A stretch of 64,000 nucleotides of DNA from Bacteroidota bacterium (lineage in GTDB: Bacteria; Bacteroidota; Bacteroidia; Flavobacteriales; Flavobacteriaceae). Under the pieces are notes generated by a model. The model was not told where the DNA came from and did not search any database. It saw only the letters and a list, made by a program, of their open reading frames with translations. The DNA lies in NCBI GenBank assembly GCA_947447375.1, contig CANFJB010000001.1:237241-301240 (forward strand). Reading direction: 5' to 3'. The translations under genes and the position numbers were made by a program. This document shows positions 51,200 through 59,612 of this stretch, piece by piece. The number at the start of each line of letters is the position of its first letter. Positions within the stretch are counted from its first letter, which is position 1.

Positions 51200-51610
51200 A
51201 TGGGAAAATCTGTTTTTGTACAATTAATTAGTTATCAATATTCATCTGAAGCGATTATCATAAAAGGAAAATTGGAGTCTGAAGGAATTTCAGTTTTTCT
51301 TCGTGATAATAATACTATTGACACCTATCCTCTATATAGCAACGCTGTTGGAGGTGTTAAACTGTTTGTTAAAAATGATGATTATATAAAAGCTAATGAA
51401 GTTCTTTCTCAAATTAGCGAATATTCTATGGACGAAACAAACCAATTAGCGAATTGTCCAAAGTGTAATGAAAAACAAATAAAAATGACCACTTCAATAA
51501 ATGATACAAAATCACTTCTTGCATTTATTTTTTCAATGCTATTCATTATAATGCCTTTTTATTCTAAGCATAAATATAAATGTACTAAGTGTAAGTTTGA
51601 ATTCAGCTAA
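51200..51610 (+). CDS. DUF2007-type protein with split zinc-ribbon and membrane helix
   Basis: 136 residues from ATG 51200 (a TTG at 51185 is less likely). Residues 1-80 form a DUF2007 signal-transducing-type domain (VQLISYQYSSEAIIIKGKLESEGISVFLRDN, GGVKLFVKNDDYIKANEVLSQ). Then CPKC, a hydrophobic stretch LLAFIFSMLFIIMPFY, and CTKCKFEF: the two CxxC halves of a zinc ribbon are parted by a membrane helix. Not known to act in biotin synthesis. It lies inside the bio cluster, and the gap to bioD carries the TTGCGAACTTTGCG repeats. Confidence 0.7.
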   Translation: MGKSVFVQLISYQYSSEAIIIKGKLESEGISVFLRDNNTIDTYPLYSNAVGGVKLFVKNDDYIKANEVLSQISEYSMDETNQLANCPKCNEKQIKMTTSINDTKSLLAFIFSMLFIIMPFYSKHKYKCTKCKFEFS

Positions 51611-51660
51611 ATAATTTATTTGTTGCGTTACTTTTTATATCAATATTAACATCAATTACC

Positions 51661-51694
51661 TTGCGAACTTTGCGATTTCTTTGCGAACTTTGCG
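51661..51694. repeat. Two TTGCGAACTTTGCG direct repeats upstream of bioD
   Basis: Exact copies at 51661-51674 and 51681-51694, the second followed by GTTAA. The same 14-mer occurs at 55116-55129 and 55137-55150, and a variant (TTGTGAACTTTGCA) at 53745-53758. Confidence 0.85.
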
Positions 51695-51708
51695 GTTAAA
51701 CAAATAAA

Positions 51709-52329
51709 ATGAAATTTTTTATAACAGGTATATCAACCGATGTAGGAAAAACAATCGCTTCAGCTATAATAACCGAAGCGCTTGAAGCCGATTATTGGAA
51801 ACCCATACAAGCGGGAGATTTAGACAATTCTGACAGTCATAAAATTCAGAATTATATTTCAAATGATAAATCGGTTATTCACGAAAATAGCTATAAACTA
51901 AATACGCCCGCGAGTCCGCATTTTGCAGCTGAAAAAGAGGGTATTACAATCGATTTAAAAAACATCATCGAACCAAAAACTAAAAATCATTTGGTTGTGG
52001 AAGGCGCTGGTGGTGTTTTGGTTCCTTTAAATAGTTCCGATTTTATTATCGATTTGGTTCAATCCGACTACAAAATTATAATTGTTTCAAGGCACTATTT
52101 AGGAAGTATCAATCATACACTTTTAACAATTGAAGCCATAAAAAACAGAGGGCTCACTATTGCTGGAATTATTTTTAATGGTAATGAAAATAAGGCTATT
52201 GAAAACTTAATTTTGAATTATTCGAAAATAAAATTCATTGGTAGAATTAACGATGAACCGTATTTTGATAAAAATGTGATTGCTGAATATGCTGATTTGT
52301 TTCGAGAAAACATTTTAGAATGTCAATAG
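51709..52329 (+). CDS. bioD: Dethiobiotin synthetase
   Basis: 206 residues. P-loop GISTDVGKTIASAI at the start and DYWKPIQAGD, then VVEGAGGVLVPL, are the BioD motifs. It closes the ureido ring of 7,8-diaminononanoate with CO2 and ATP. The stop codon lies inside the hexanucleotide array that begins at 52321 with the last two codons. Confidence 0.92.
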   Translation: MKFFITGISTDVGKTIASAIITEALEADYWKPIQAGDLDNSDSHKIQNYISNDKSVIHENSYKLNTPASPHFAAEKEGITIDLKNIIEPKTKNHLVVEGAGGVLVPLNSSDFIIDLVQSDYKIIIVSRHYLGSINHTLLTIEAIKNRGLTIAGIIFNGNENKAIENLILNYSKIKFIGRINDEPYFDKNVIAEYADLFRENILECQ

Positions 52330-52435
52330 AAATGGGAAGAGCAATGTCAATGGCAATGACAATTTCAATTTCAATGGCAAAAGCAATATAAAAAGCAATT
52401 GCAATGGCAAAAGCAATAGCAATAATAATAAAAAT
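52321..52435 (+). repeat. Hexanucleotide tandem array (NNNCAA) between bioD and bioA
   Basis: About 19 consecutive 6-base units, most of form xxxCAA (TGTCAA, TGGCAA, TTTCAA, AAGCAA, TAGCAA), beginning with the last two codons of bioD. The units are degenerate, but the 6-base step is kept almost throughout. It ends in ATAATAATAAAAATAG 19 bases before the bioA ATG. Confidence 0.85.
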
Positions 52436-52454
52436 AGAAAATTATAATTATTAA

Positions 52455-53726
52455 ATGGATTTAACCGAAAGAGACGGGCTTCATATTTGGCATCCTTACA
52501 CACAGCATAAAACTTCCAAACCGCCAATTGCAATTGTGAAAGGGAAAGGAGCATTGCTTTGGGATGATTCCAATAAAGAATATATTGATGCAATCGCGTC
52601 TTGGTGGGTAAATCCGTTTGGGCATTCCAATACAATTATCGCTGAGGCTATTTATAAGCAATTAACCACTTTAGAGCACGTTTTATTTGGTGGTTTCACC
52701 CATGAACCAGCTGTTGTTTTATCTGAAAAGCTAATTAAAATCTTACCAAAAAATCAGAATAAAATTTTCTTTTCTGATAATGGATCGACAGCAGTTGAAG
52801 TGGCAATTAAAGTGGCATTGCAGTATTTTTTCAATAAAGGGGAAAAGAAAACTACCATAATCGCTTTTGAAAATGCCTTTCACGGAGATACATTTGCAGC
52901 AATGGCAGCAAGTGGAATATCATTTTATACACAAGCCTTCGAGGGGATGTTTATTGATGTGGTTCGTATTCCAGTTCCAGTAAAAGGGCAGGAAGAAGCA
53001 AGTTTTCAAGCATTGGCTCAAGCCATAAAAAACAATAATTGTGCAGCATTTATTTTTGAACCTTTGGTTTTAGGTGCAGCGGGAATGGTGATGTACGAAC
53101 CGAAAGAACTCGATAAATTAAATGGAATTTGTAAAGAAAATAACGTTCTAACCATCGCCGATGAAGTAATGACGGGCTTTGGTAAAACAGGAAAAACGTT
53201 TGCTTGCGATTATTTAGTTGCACAACCTGATATGCTATGTTTGTCGAAAGCCTTAACAGGCGGAACGATTCCAATGGCAATTACCACATTTACTGAAGAA
53301 TTATTTGAAGCTTTTTACAGTGATGATATCAATAAAGCTTTGTTTCACGGACATACATTTACAGCAAATCCAACAGGATGTGCGGCTGCATTGGCGAGTT
53401 TGGCAATCTTGGAAACTGATCAAATGCAAGCCAATATCGCCAGAGTAAATCAAAGTCATTTGGTCTTTCAAACACACATTAAAAATCATCCTAAAGTTGA
53501 AACTACGAGAGTTTTGGGAGTGATTTTTGCATTAGAAATAAAAACCGAATCCCAAGCAAGTTATTATGGAACTTTGCGAAACAAACTCTATGATTTTTTC
53601 ATTGAAAACGGAGTAATTTTAAGACCTGTAGGAAACATTATCTATATTTTACCGCCTTACATTATAGAGGACGACCAACTGCAAAAAATATATACTGTAG
53701 TTGAAAATGCATTGGATATAGTTTAA
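52455..53726 (+). CDS. bioA: Adenosylmethionine-8-amino-7-oxononanoate aminotransferase
   Basis: 423 residues. IWHPYTQHKTSKPP near the start is typical of BioA, followed by PLP-enzyme motifs GSTAVEVAIKVALQYF, AFHGDTFAAMAASG, DEVMTGFGKTGKTFACDY and LSKALTGGTIPMA with the PLP-binding Lys. It transaminates 8-amino-7-oxononanoate to diaminononanoate using S-adenosylmethionine. Upstream is the hexamer array; downstream, the ketoacyl-synthase gene. Confidence 0.94.
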   Translation: MDLTERDGLHIWHPYTQHKTSKPPIAIVKGKGALLWDDSNKEYIDAIASWWVNPFGHSNTIIAEAIYKQLTTLEHVLFGGFTHEPAVVLSEKLIKILPKNQNKIFFSDNGSTAVEVAIKVALQYFFNKGEKKTTIIAFENAFHGDTFAAMAASGISFYTQAFEGMFIDVVRIPVPVKGQEEASFQALAQAIKNNNCAAFIFEPLVLGAAGMVMYEPKELDKLNGICKENNVLTIADEVMTGFGKTGKTFACDYLVAQPDMLCLSKALTGGTIPMAITTFTEELFEAFYSDDINKALFHGHTFTANPTGCAAALASLAILETDQMQANIARVNQSHLVFQTHIKNHPKVETTRVLGVIFALEIKTESQASYYGTLRNKLYDFFIENGVILRPVGNIIYILPPYIIEDDQLQKIYTVVENALDIV

Positions 53727-53771
53727 GAGAACAGATCGCTTTCTTTGTGAACTTTGCAATTAAATGAGACC

Positions 53772-53797
53772 AAAGATAATAGACCAAGAGATAAAAG
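53772..53797 (+). repeat. AAAGATAATAGA repeat, copy 1
   Basis: Reads AAAGATAATAGACCAAGAGA then TAAAAGA; nearly the same as 55013-55038. The two copies flank the ketoacyl-synthase gene. Confidence 0.7.
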
Positions 53798-53802
53798 ATT
53801 TT

Positions 53803-53810
53803 TATCTTTG
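53803..53810 (+). promoter_or_regulatory. -7 promoter element for ketoacyl-synthase gene
   Basis: TATCTTTG followed by C, 26 bases before the TTG start at 53837, consistent with its own transcript. A small AGATAAAA/TTTTATCT hairpin overlaps it. Confidence 0.55.
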
Positions 53811-53836
53811 CTATAAATTTTTAATAAATAACAACT

Positions 53837-54997
53837 TTGCCAAAAACGATTTCTATTACCGCAATTGCTTCTATTTCTGGGTTAGGAAATGAACCGAATT
53901 CTATTTGGCAAAACTATTTGAATGATAAACATTGTTTTATTGAAACTAGTATTGGGAATCAAAATACCGCAATTGCCCCTTTAAATTCTGATTGTAAAAA
54001 ACAAATAAGTGAATTAAAAAAATCGGATAATAAATACAAATCTCTAGATAATTCCGTTTTATTTGCAATAGCAGCCTCAAGAAAAGCGATTGAAAAAGCA
54101 GGATGGCAGAACAATTCTACTTTCGGAATCAATATAGGTTCGTCACGTGGAGCGACGGAATTATTCGAAAAACACCATTTGGATTTCATCCAATCTGGGA
54201 AAGTAGAACCGCTGGCCTCGCCAACAACTACGCTTGGAAATATCTCGTCATGGGTTTCTCATGATTTACAAAGTCAAGGTCCAGAAATTTCTCATTCTAT
54301 TACCTGCTCAACGGCTTTACACGCATTATTAAACGGCATTGCTTGGCTAAAATCGGGTATGGCTGATCAATTTTTGGTTGGTGGCAGCGAAGCTCCGTTA
54401 ACCGATTTTACGATTGCTCAAATGCGAGCTTTAAAAATTTATTCTAAAAATAATGCCGATTTCCCTTGTCGCGCATTAGACTTAAATAAAAAACAAAACT
54501 CCCTTGTTTTGGGTGAAGGTGCTGCCGTTTGTTGTCTTGAAATTGGTAGAACCGATAAAACTATAGCGGTTATTGAAGGAATTGGTTATGCAACTGAAAT
54601 TTTAGAACACAATGTCTCTGTTTCTGCAGAGGCTACTTGCTTCCAAAAATCGATGAAAATGGCTTTGGAAAATACTAAATTATCGGATGTTGATGCAATT
54701 GTAATGCACGCTCCGGGAACAATTAAGGGCGATTTATCTGAATACAAAGCGATTCAAAAAATATTTGGAGAAGAACTTCCATTTTTAACTACTAATAAAT
54801 GGAAAATCGGCCACACCTTCGGAGCTTCTGGAATGTTGAGTATTGAAATGGCCATTTTAATGTTACAAAATCAAACGTTTATCGGAGTTCCATTTGCGGA
54901 AGCGGGAGCAAAAACACAACAGAAACCATTGAAAAAAATCTTAGTAAATGCAGTTGGTTTTGGTGGAAATGCGGTAAGTGTTTTGTTGGGTTTGTAA
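53837..54997 (+). CDS. Beta-ketoacyl-ACP synthase homologue in the biotin cluster
   Basis: 386 residues with a TTG start at 53837 (MPKTISITAIASISGLG, a normal KAS beginning). KAS fold: active-site Cys157 in SITCSTALHAL, GHTFGASG with His326, and LVGGSEAPLTDFT. The block that usually reads AHGT (first catalytic His) here reads VMHAPGT, so Pro293 takes the expected place, with a His at 291. It may be a modified condensing enzyme for the pimeloyl chain or another polyketide-like step. Between bioA and recX/bioB, flanked by a repeat pair. Confidence 0.82.
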   Translation: MPKTISITAIASISGLGNEPNSIWQNYLNDKHCFIETSIGNQNTAIAPLNSDCKKQISELKKSDNKYKSLDNSVLFAIAASRKAIEKAGWQNNSTFGINIGSSRGATELFEKHHLDFIQSGKVEPLASPTTTLGNISSWVSHDLQSQGPEISHSITCSTALHALLNGIAWLKSGMADQFLVGGSEAPLTDFTIAQMRALKIYSKNNADFPCRALDLNKKQNSLVLGEGAAVCCLEIGRTDKTIAVIEGIGYATEILEHNVSVSAEATCFQKSMKMALENTKLSDVDAIVMHAPGTIKGDLSEYKAIQKIFGEELPFLTTNKWKIGHTFGASGMLSIEMAILMLQNQTFIGVPFAEAGAKTQQKPLKKILVNAVGFGGNAVSVLLGL

Positions 54998-55012
54998 ATT
55001 TTATTTAAGACA

Positions 55013-55038
55013 AAAGATAATAGATGAAGAGATAATAG
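55013..55038 (+). repeat. AAAGATAATAGA repeat, copy 2
   Basis: Near copy of 53772-53797, reading AAAGATAATAGATGAAGAGA then TAATAGA. The spacer goes on with GTCGAAT twice in tandem (55051-55064). Confidence 0.7.
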
Positions 55039-55115
55039 ACTTGAAAATTTGTCGAATGTCGAATGTCTAAAGTCATAAAGTAGAGCCATCTCTAACGATT
55101 GATAATTTATTTTCC

Positions 55116-55150
55116 TTGCGAACTTTGCGTAAATCTTTGCGAACTTTGCG
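55116..55150. repeat. Two TTGCGAACTTTGCG direct repeats before recX
   Basis: Copies at 55116-55129 and 55137-55150, the second followed by GTTAA as at 51681. They lie directly at the 3' end of recX. Confidence 0.85.
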
Positions 55151-55151
55151 G

Positions 55152-55643
55152 TTAATTTTTAGAATTTTTTTCCAATTCTTTTACTTTTTCATAAACCATA
55201 TTGCTTTCAAATCCCTTTCGGAGTAAAAAATCACAGAATTTTTTTCGCTTTTTTAAACTATCATTCTCTTTTATTATTTTCCAATGGCGGTCCGCAATAA
55301 AATGAAAATTGGTATAATATTCCTCTTCAGATATTTCTTTAAGTGCGGTTTTTATATTGTAGGAAGAGATATTTCGGAACTTCAATTCGTTTACAATTCT
55401 AATATTTCCCCAATATTTAATTCGGTGTTTCCCTCTTGCAAAACTGCAGGCAAAACGTTCTTCGTTTAGAAAATTTTGATCGATAAGGTGCACAATTATC
55501 AAATCGATAACTTGCGGAATCATGTTCATTCCTCGAAGTTTTTCAACCACTTCTTTGTGACAACGCTCTTGATAGGCGCAGTAATTCTCTAACTTGGATT
55601 GGGCTTCCTGAATGGAATAGGTTTTATGAGAATTATTTTCCAA
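55152..55643 (-). CDS. recX: RecX family regulatory protein
   Basis: 163 residues. Helical repeats of RecX: KLENYCAYQERCHKEVVEKLRGM, VIDLIIVHLIDQNFLNEERFACSFARGKHRIKYWGNIRIVNEL, and FLLRKGFESNMVYEKVKEL. RecX binds RecA filaments and limits their activity. No recA in the window. It lies 37 bases after bioB on the same strand, so it may share its transcript. Confidence 0.88.
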   Translation of the reverse strand: MENNSHKTYSIQEAQSKLENYCAYQERCHKEVVEKLRGMNMIPQVIDLIIVHLIDQNFLNEERFACSFARGKHRIKYWGNIRIVNELKFRNISSYNIKTALKEISEEEYYTNFHFIADRHWKIIKENDSLKKRKKFCDFLLRKGFESNMVYEKVKELEKNSKN

Positions 55644-55680
55644 AATTTATTGATTGTCTATTGAGAATAGAAACAAAAAA

Positions 55681-56769
55681 CTAGGCATTTGTTTTCCCTG
55701 AGGCTTCTAAATTCTTTTCGATTTTATGTCCTGGTCTAGACCATTTTGGCTTTTCTCCTAACGATTGGTATTGAGAATCTTCGGCTTCAACGGTGGTCGG
55801 TTGAGAAACTTTCACGAATGGCTTTTGAGGAATTAACCCTAATGTTTCAAACATTTTCATGTCTTCGTTAACATCTGGATTTGGTGTAGTCAATAATTTA
55901 TCGCCGGCAAAAATAGAATTTGCTCCAGCAAAGAAACACATCGCTTGTCCTTCACGGCTCATGTTCATTCTACCTGCAGAAAGACGCACTTGAGTTTCAG
56001 GCATTACAATTCTTGTGGTGGCAACCATTCGGATCATTTCCCAAATTTCAACTGGTTTTTCTTCTTCTAATGGCGTTCCTTCTACTGCAACTAAAGCATT
56101 TATTGGCACCGATTCTGGCTGCGGATTTAAAGTAGAAAGTGCAACTAACATTCCTGCACGATCTTCAATAGATTCTCCCATTCCAATGATTCCTCCGCTA
56201 CAAACGGTAACATTGGTTTTTCGTACATTTTCTATAGTTTGAATACGGTCTTCAAAACCGCGTGTAGAAATTACTTCTTTATAGTATTCTTCTGAGGTAT
56301 CAAGGTTGTGATTGTAGGCATATAAACCAGCTTCTGCCAAACGATGGGCTTGATTTTCAGTGATCATTCCTAAAGTGCAACAAACTTCCATATCCAATTT
56401 ATTGATGGTGCGTACCATTTCTAAAACTTGGTCAAATTCAGGTCCGTCTTTTACATTTCTCCATGCTGCACCCATACAAACACGAGACGAACCACTAGAT
56501 TTGGCTCTTAAAGCTTGGGCTTTTACTTGGCTCACCGACATTAAATCGTTGCCTTCAATTTCAGTGTGATAACGAGCTGCTTGCGGACAATATCCACAAT
56601 CTTCTGGGCATCCACCTGTTTTAATAGATAACAAAGTAGAAACTTGAACAACGTTTGGGTCGTGTGATTTTCTATGAATAGAAGCTGCTTCAAAAAGCAA
56701 ATCCATCATAGGTTTATTGTATATCGCGATAATTTCGTCTTTTGTCCAATTGTGTTTAGCAATGCTCAT
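55681..56769 (-). CDS. bioB: Biotin synthase
   Basis: 362 residues from ATG 56769; the ATG at 56793 lies in the -7 element and is rejected. Radical-SAM cluster motif KTGGCPEDCGYCPQ (C-x3-C-x2-C), then GAAWRNVKDGPEFDQVLEMV, CCTLGMITENQAHRLAEAGLYAYNHNLDTS, and a C-terminal FAGANSIFAGDKLLTTPNPD. It inserts sulfur into dethiobiotin, the final biotin step. It is transcribed opposite to bioF-bioA, with recX downstream of it. Confidence 0.95.
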   Translation of the reverse strand: MSIAKHNWTKDEIIAIYNKPMMDLLFEAASIHRKSHDPNVVQVSTLLSIKTGGCPEDCGYCPQAARYHTEIEGNDLMSVSQVKAQALRAKSSGSSRVCMGAAWRNVKDGPEFDQVLEMVRTINKLDMEVCCTLGMITENQAHRLAEAGLYAYNHNLDTSEEYYKEVISTRGFEDRIQTIENVRKTNVTVCSGGIIGMGESIEDRAGMLVALSTLNPQPESVPINALVAVEGTPLEEEKPVEIWEMIRMVATTRIVMPETQVRLSAGRMNMSREGQAMCFFAGANSIFAGDKLLTTPNPDVNEDMKMFETLGLIPQKPFVKVSQPTTVEAEDSQYQSLGEKPKWSRPGHKIEKNLEASGKTNA

Positions 56770-56790
56770 AATACCTTTTTTATGTTGCAT

Positions 56791-56798
56791 CAAAAGTA
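56791..56798 (-). promoter_or_regulatory. -7 promoter element for bioB, which decides the start codon
   Basis: Minus strand TACTTTTG, about 21 bases before the ATG at 56769. Excludes the upstream in-frame ATG at 56793. Confidence 0.6.
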
Positions 56799-56852
56799 GT
56801 CAAATTGTTGCAAAGAAGCAATATTGTATAATTTATATCGAGGTTAAAATCG

Positions 56853-59576
56853 TTACAAATTATATTTCAAACTAAAAATGATATACCTCGGTTGGATTGT
56901 ATACTGAGATGTTCTTGTTGAAAATTGTGTAAAACTATCGTCGTTTAAAGTAGTTGTATTTAATAGATTGGTAGCCGCGATTTTATATTCTAACTTACTG
57001 TCTTTTGTTTTTTGATAAATCAAACTAGCACTTAAAAAAGCATATTCGTTATTGACGGTTTGTTTGTTATTTGTGTAATGATAATACTCATATTCTGACA
57101 CAAAAGAGAAACGCTCTAAAAAGAAATAATCCAATTTTGCAGATGGAGTATTTGTATAAAACTTAGTCCCATTATAATCATTTGTTGATAACGAATATCC
57201 CAATTCTAAGTTCGGTAAATCTTTATAATTGGTTGCTACTTTTAATGTATAATTTTGGGTTAGAGATTCTGTTGTTACAAAAAGGCTGTTTTGAATATTA
57301 TTAAATTTAGACCAATTCAATCCAAAATTCAAAGATGCTTTGTAATTTTTAGCAAATGACCTTCCATAATTAGCATTTCCAGAAAATGATTCGTCTGCAA
57401 AATTTGAATTTATGGATGATGAAACTTGGTTTATTCCTGTAAAAACAGCACTTGATTTAACAGCATTTAAACGTTTTGTATAATTCACGTTGGCAAATAT
57501 ATTTTCAAAATTAAACATGTTATATTTGAAATAACGTAAGGAATGACTTTCAGACATTGCGTTTTCTAGGTTTCTGTTACCTTGAAATAATGAATTATAA
57601 TTTGTAAAAGTATATCCTGCAGTCAACTTATTAATATCTGTAAAATCGGTTGTTATTGAGTAATTATAAGTTAAAGTTTCCGCTTTTTTTATTTGATACA
57701 AAGCATAAACATCTGGTAAAACACGATAAAAATTATTGTCTACTTTTGTACCTAATTGCTGGTTGTACGTTTTATAATAATGGGTTGAAAACCCTGGATT
57801 CACAGTCAATTTACCAGCTATAAATTTGTAATGCAACCCTAAAAATGCATCATTAAAATAGTAGGCAACATCATTATTTGTATTTGCAGAATTCAAGTCG
57901 TTATTGGTTCCATTATCCAAAATTTGGAAAATATGAGAATTGAAATTTTGAAGTGAATAAGTATTCCCAAAAGTGAAATTAATATTGCTTTTTGGTGTTA
58001 CCATGTAATAGTAATCCACTTTTGCATCTAATTTATTTGTTTTTACAAATCGATTTTGATTGATGTTGTATCTACTTTGATTTTGCAATCCTAATATTGG
58101 GAATGGATTCTGACCTAAATTAGCATTATAAAATGGATCTTCATCTTGGTATAAATGTTGGATTTCAACATCGTAAACGCTTTTATCGCTTTTAGTGTAA
58201 TACAAACTCAAATTCTGAGTTAGCGTAATTGGATTCTGTTCCTTGAAAGTGGCAATATTTTGATCTGGAATTGCCGGAGGTGTTCCGTTTGTTGCTGTTG
58301 CCAATGATTGTGTAAACAAACTATTGTTTTCGTCTTGCTTAGAATTTTTCAATAAAGCATCATAATCAAACTGAAGATTTGTTGTTGGCTTATAGCTTGA
58401 ACTAAATTTAAAAAGACCTAAATTACTAATTTGATGAGTTGTTTCATTGGTTTTTTGATAGGTGTTTAAAGTTCCTAAAGGGCTTCCAGTGTCTGTTCTA
58501 TTTGTTTGAGAAACCGTTTCTAAATCGGTTAGCGTTTTAGAAACAATTGCAAATCCACTTAAATTCCAAGCTTTAGTAACATTGTAAGAAAAATTGCTTG
58601 CGCCAAATTTGGTTTCAATTTCCTTTGCTCTATTATTTCTAAGCATCGAAATCCCTAAATCATTAGAAGAAACATTGAAATTGGTTCCTCCTTTTTTCAT
58701 CATTCCTCTAAATCCTCCAGTAAATTTGAAATAATCCTGAACCGTAAAAGGCAATTCACCAATATTATTATAATTTGAAATTAAATTAATACTGTATTTT
58801 GGGCTGTAATAAAAGAGTTTTGGATTGGCAACATAACGATTATTATTGTTTTCTTTTCCGTATCCTGCATTAATATCTCCAAACCAAAAGTTCTTTTTTC
58901 CTTTTTTAAGTTTGATGTTCATTCCAATATTTTCATCTGAATTTTCAAGTCCTTTCAAGGCAGAAACATCATTAAAATTTCTTAAAACTTGTACTTTATC
59001 AATGGCGTCAGCTGGAATATTCTTAACTCCTAATTTGGTGTCTCCATCAAAAAAGTCTTTTCCTTCAACCATTAACTTAGTCACTTTTTTGCCTTCAACT
59101 TGAATCTCACCGTCGGCATTTACTTCAACTCCTGGTAATTTTTTTAGAACGTCTTCTAATTTTCTTTCTGTACCTGATTTAAAAGAATCGGCGTTGTAAA
59201 CTATCGTATCTCCTTTTATCGAAACTGGCATTTCATGAACAATTTCAACTCCTTGAAGTTCAATTCCACCCGATTCTAAAGTAATATTTTGATTCATATT
59301 TAAAGTCGAAGTTGAAATGGCAAGTTCTTTGGTTTGCATTCCTAAATAACTCACCTTTATGGAATAACTAGAATTGGGTTTTAAATTCAATAAAAATTTT
59401 CCTTTGTCATTGGTAATGGCATAAGAATCCATTGCTTTAGTAACGGTATTAACCGCCATAACGTTGGCCATTTCAAGTGGCGATTTTCCAACGTCTTGAA
59501 CAACGCCCTCAAATTTTATGATTTGTGAAAATGAAACTGAAGAAATAAATAATAATAGTAGGAGGGATTTTTTCAT
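56853..59576 (-). CDS. Outer-membrane beta-barrel protein (TonB-receptor-like)
   Basis: 907 residues. Signal peptide 1-17 (SVSFSQ). N-terminal carboxypeptidase-regulatory-like domain (FEGVVQDVGKSPLEMANVMAVNT), then a plug-like domain (DTIVYNADSFKSGTERKLEDVLKKLPGVEVNADGEIQVEGKKV) and a long barrel (OMP_b-brl_3 type) ending SLKYNL. This is the family in Bacteroidota that pairs with GLPGLI proteins; no SusD partner is present. The GLPGLI gene lies 36 bases upstream on the same strand. It probably binds a peptide or metal-related ligand, but no ligand can be named. Confidence 0.88.
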   Translation of the reverse strand: MKKSLLLLLFISSVSFSQIIKFEGVVQDVGKSPLEMANVMAVNTVTKAMDSYAITNDKGKFLLNLKPNSSYSIKVSYLGMQTKELAISTSTLNMNQNITLESGGIELQGVEIVHEMPVSIKGDTIVYNADSFKSGTERKLEDVLKKLPGVEVNADGEIQVEGKKVTKLMVEGKDFFDGDTKLGVKNIPADAIDKVQVLRNFNDVSALKGLENSDENIGMNIKLKKGKKNFWFGDINAGYGKENNNNRYVANPKLFYYSPKYSINLISNYNNIGELPFTVQDYFKFTGGFRGMMKKGGTNFNVSSNDLGISMLRNNRAKEIETKFGASNFSYNVTKAWNLSGFAIVSKTLTDLETVSQTNRTDTGSPLGTLNTYQKTNETTHQISNLGLFKFSSSYKPTTNLQFDYDALLKNSKQDENNSLFTQSLATATNGTPPAIPDQNIATFKEQNPITLTQNLSLYYTKSDKSVYDVEIQHLYQDEDPFYNANLGQNPFPILGLQNQSRYNINQNRFVKTNKLDAKVDYYYMVTPKSNINFTFGNTYSLQNFNSHIFQILDNGTNNDLNSANTNNDVAYYFNDAFLGLHYKFIAGKLTVNPGFSTHYYKTYNQQLGTKVDNNFYRVLPDVYALYQIKKAETLTYNYSITTDFTDINKLTAGYTFTNYNSLFQGNRNLENAMSESHSLRYFKYNMFNFENIFANVNYTKRLNAVKSSAVFTGINQVSSSINSNFADESFSGNANYGRSFAKNYKASLNFGLNWSKFNNIQNSLFVTTESLTQNYTLKVATNYKDLPNLELGYSLSTNDYNGTKFYTNTPSAKLDYFFLERFSFVSEYEYYHYTNNKQTVNNEYAFLSASLIYQKTKDSKLEYKIAATNLLNTTTLNDDSFTQFSTRTSQYTIQPRYIIFSLKYNL

Positions 59577-59612
59577 TATCTTTTTATTGATTTTTTTAAA
59601 ATTTATTTGAGA

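Noticed and set aside
52315..52635. Minus-strand frame of 106 codons with Leu-rich stretch
   Set aside because: The Leu-rich part is the reverse complement of the hexanucleotide array, and the rest is antisense to bioA.
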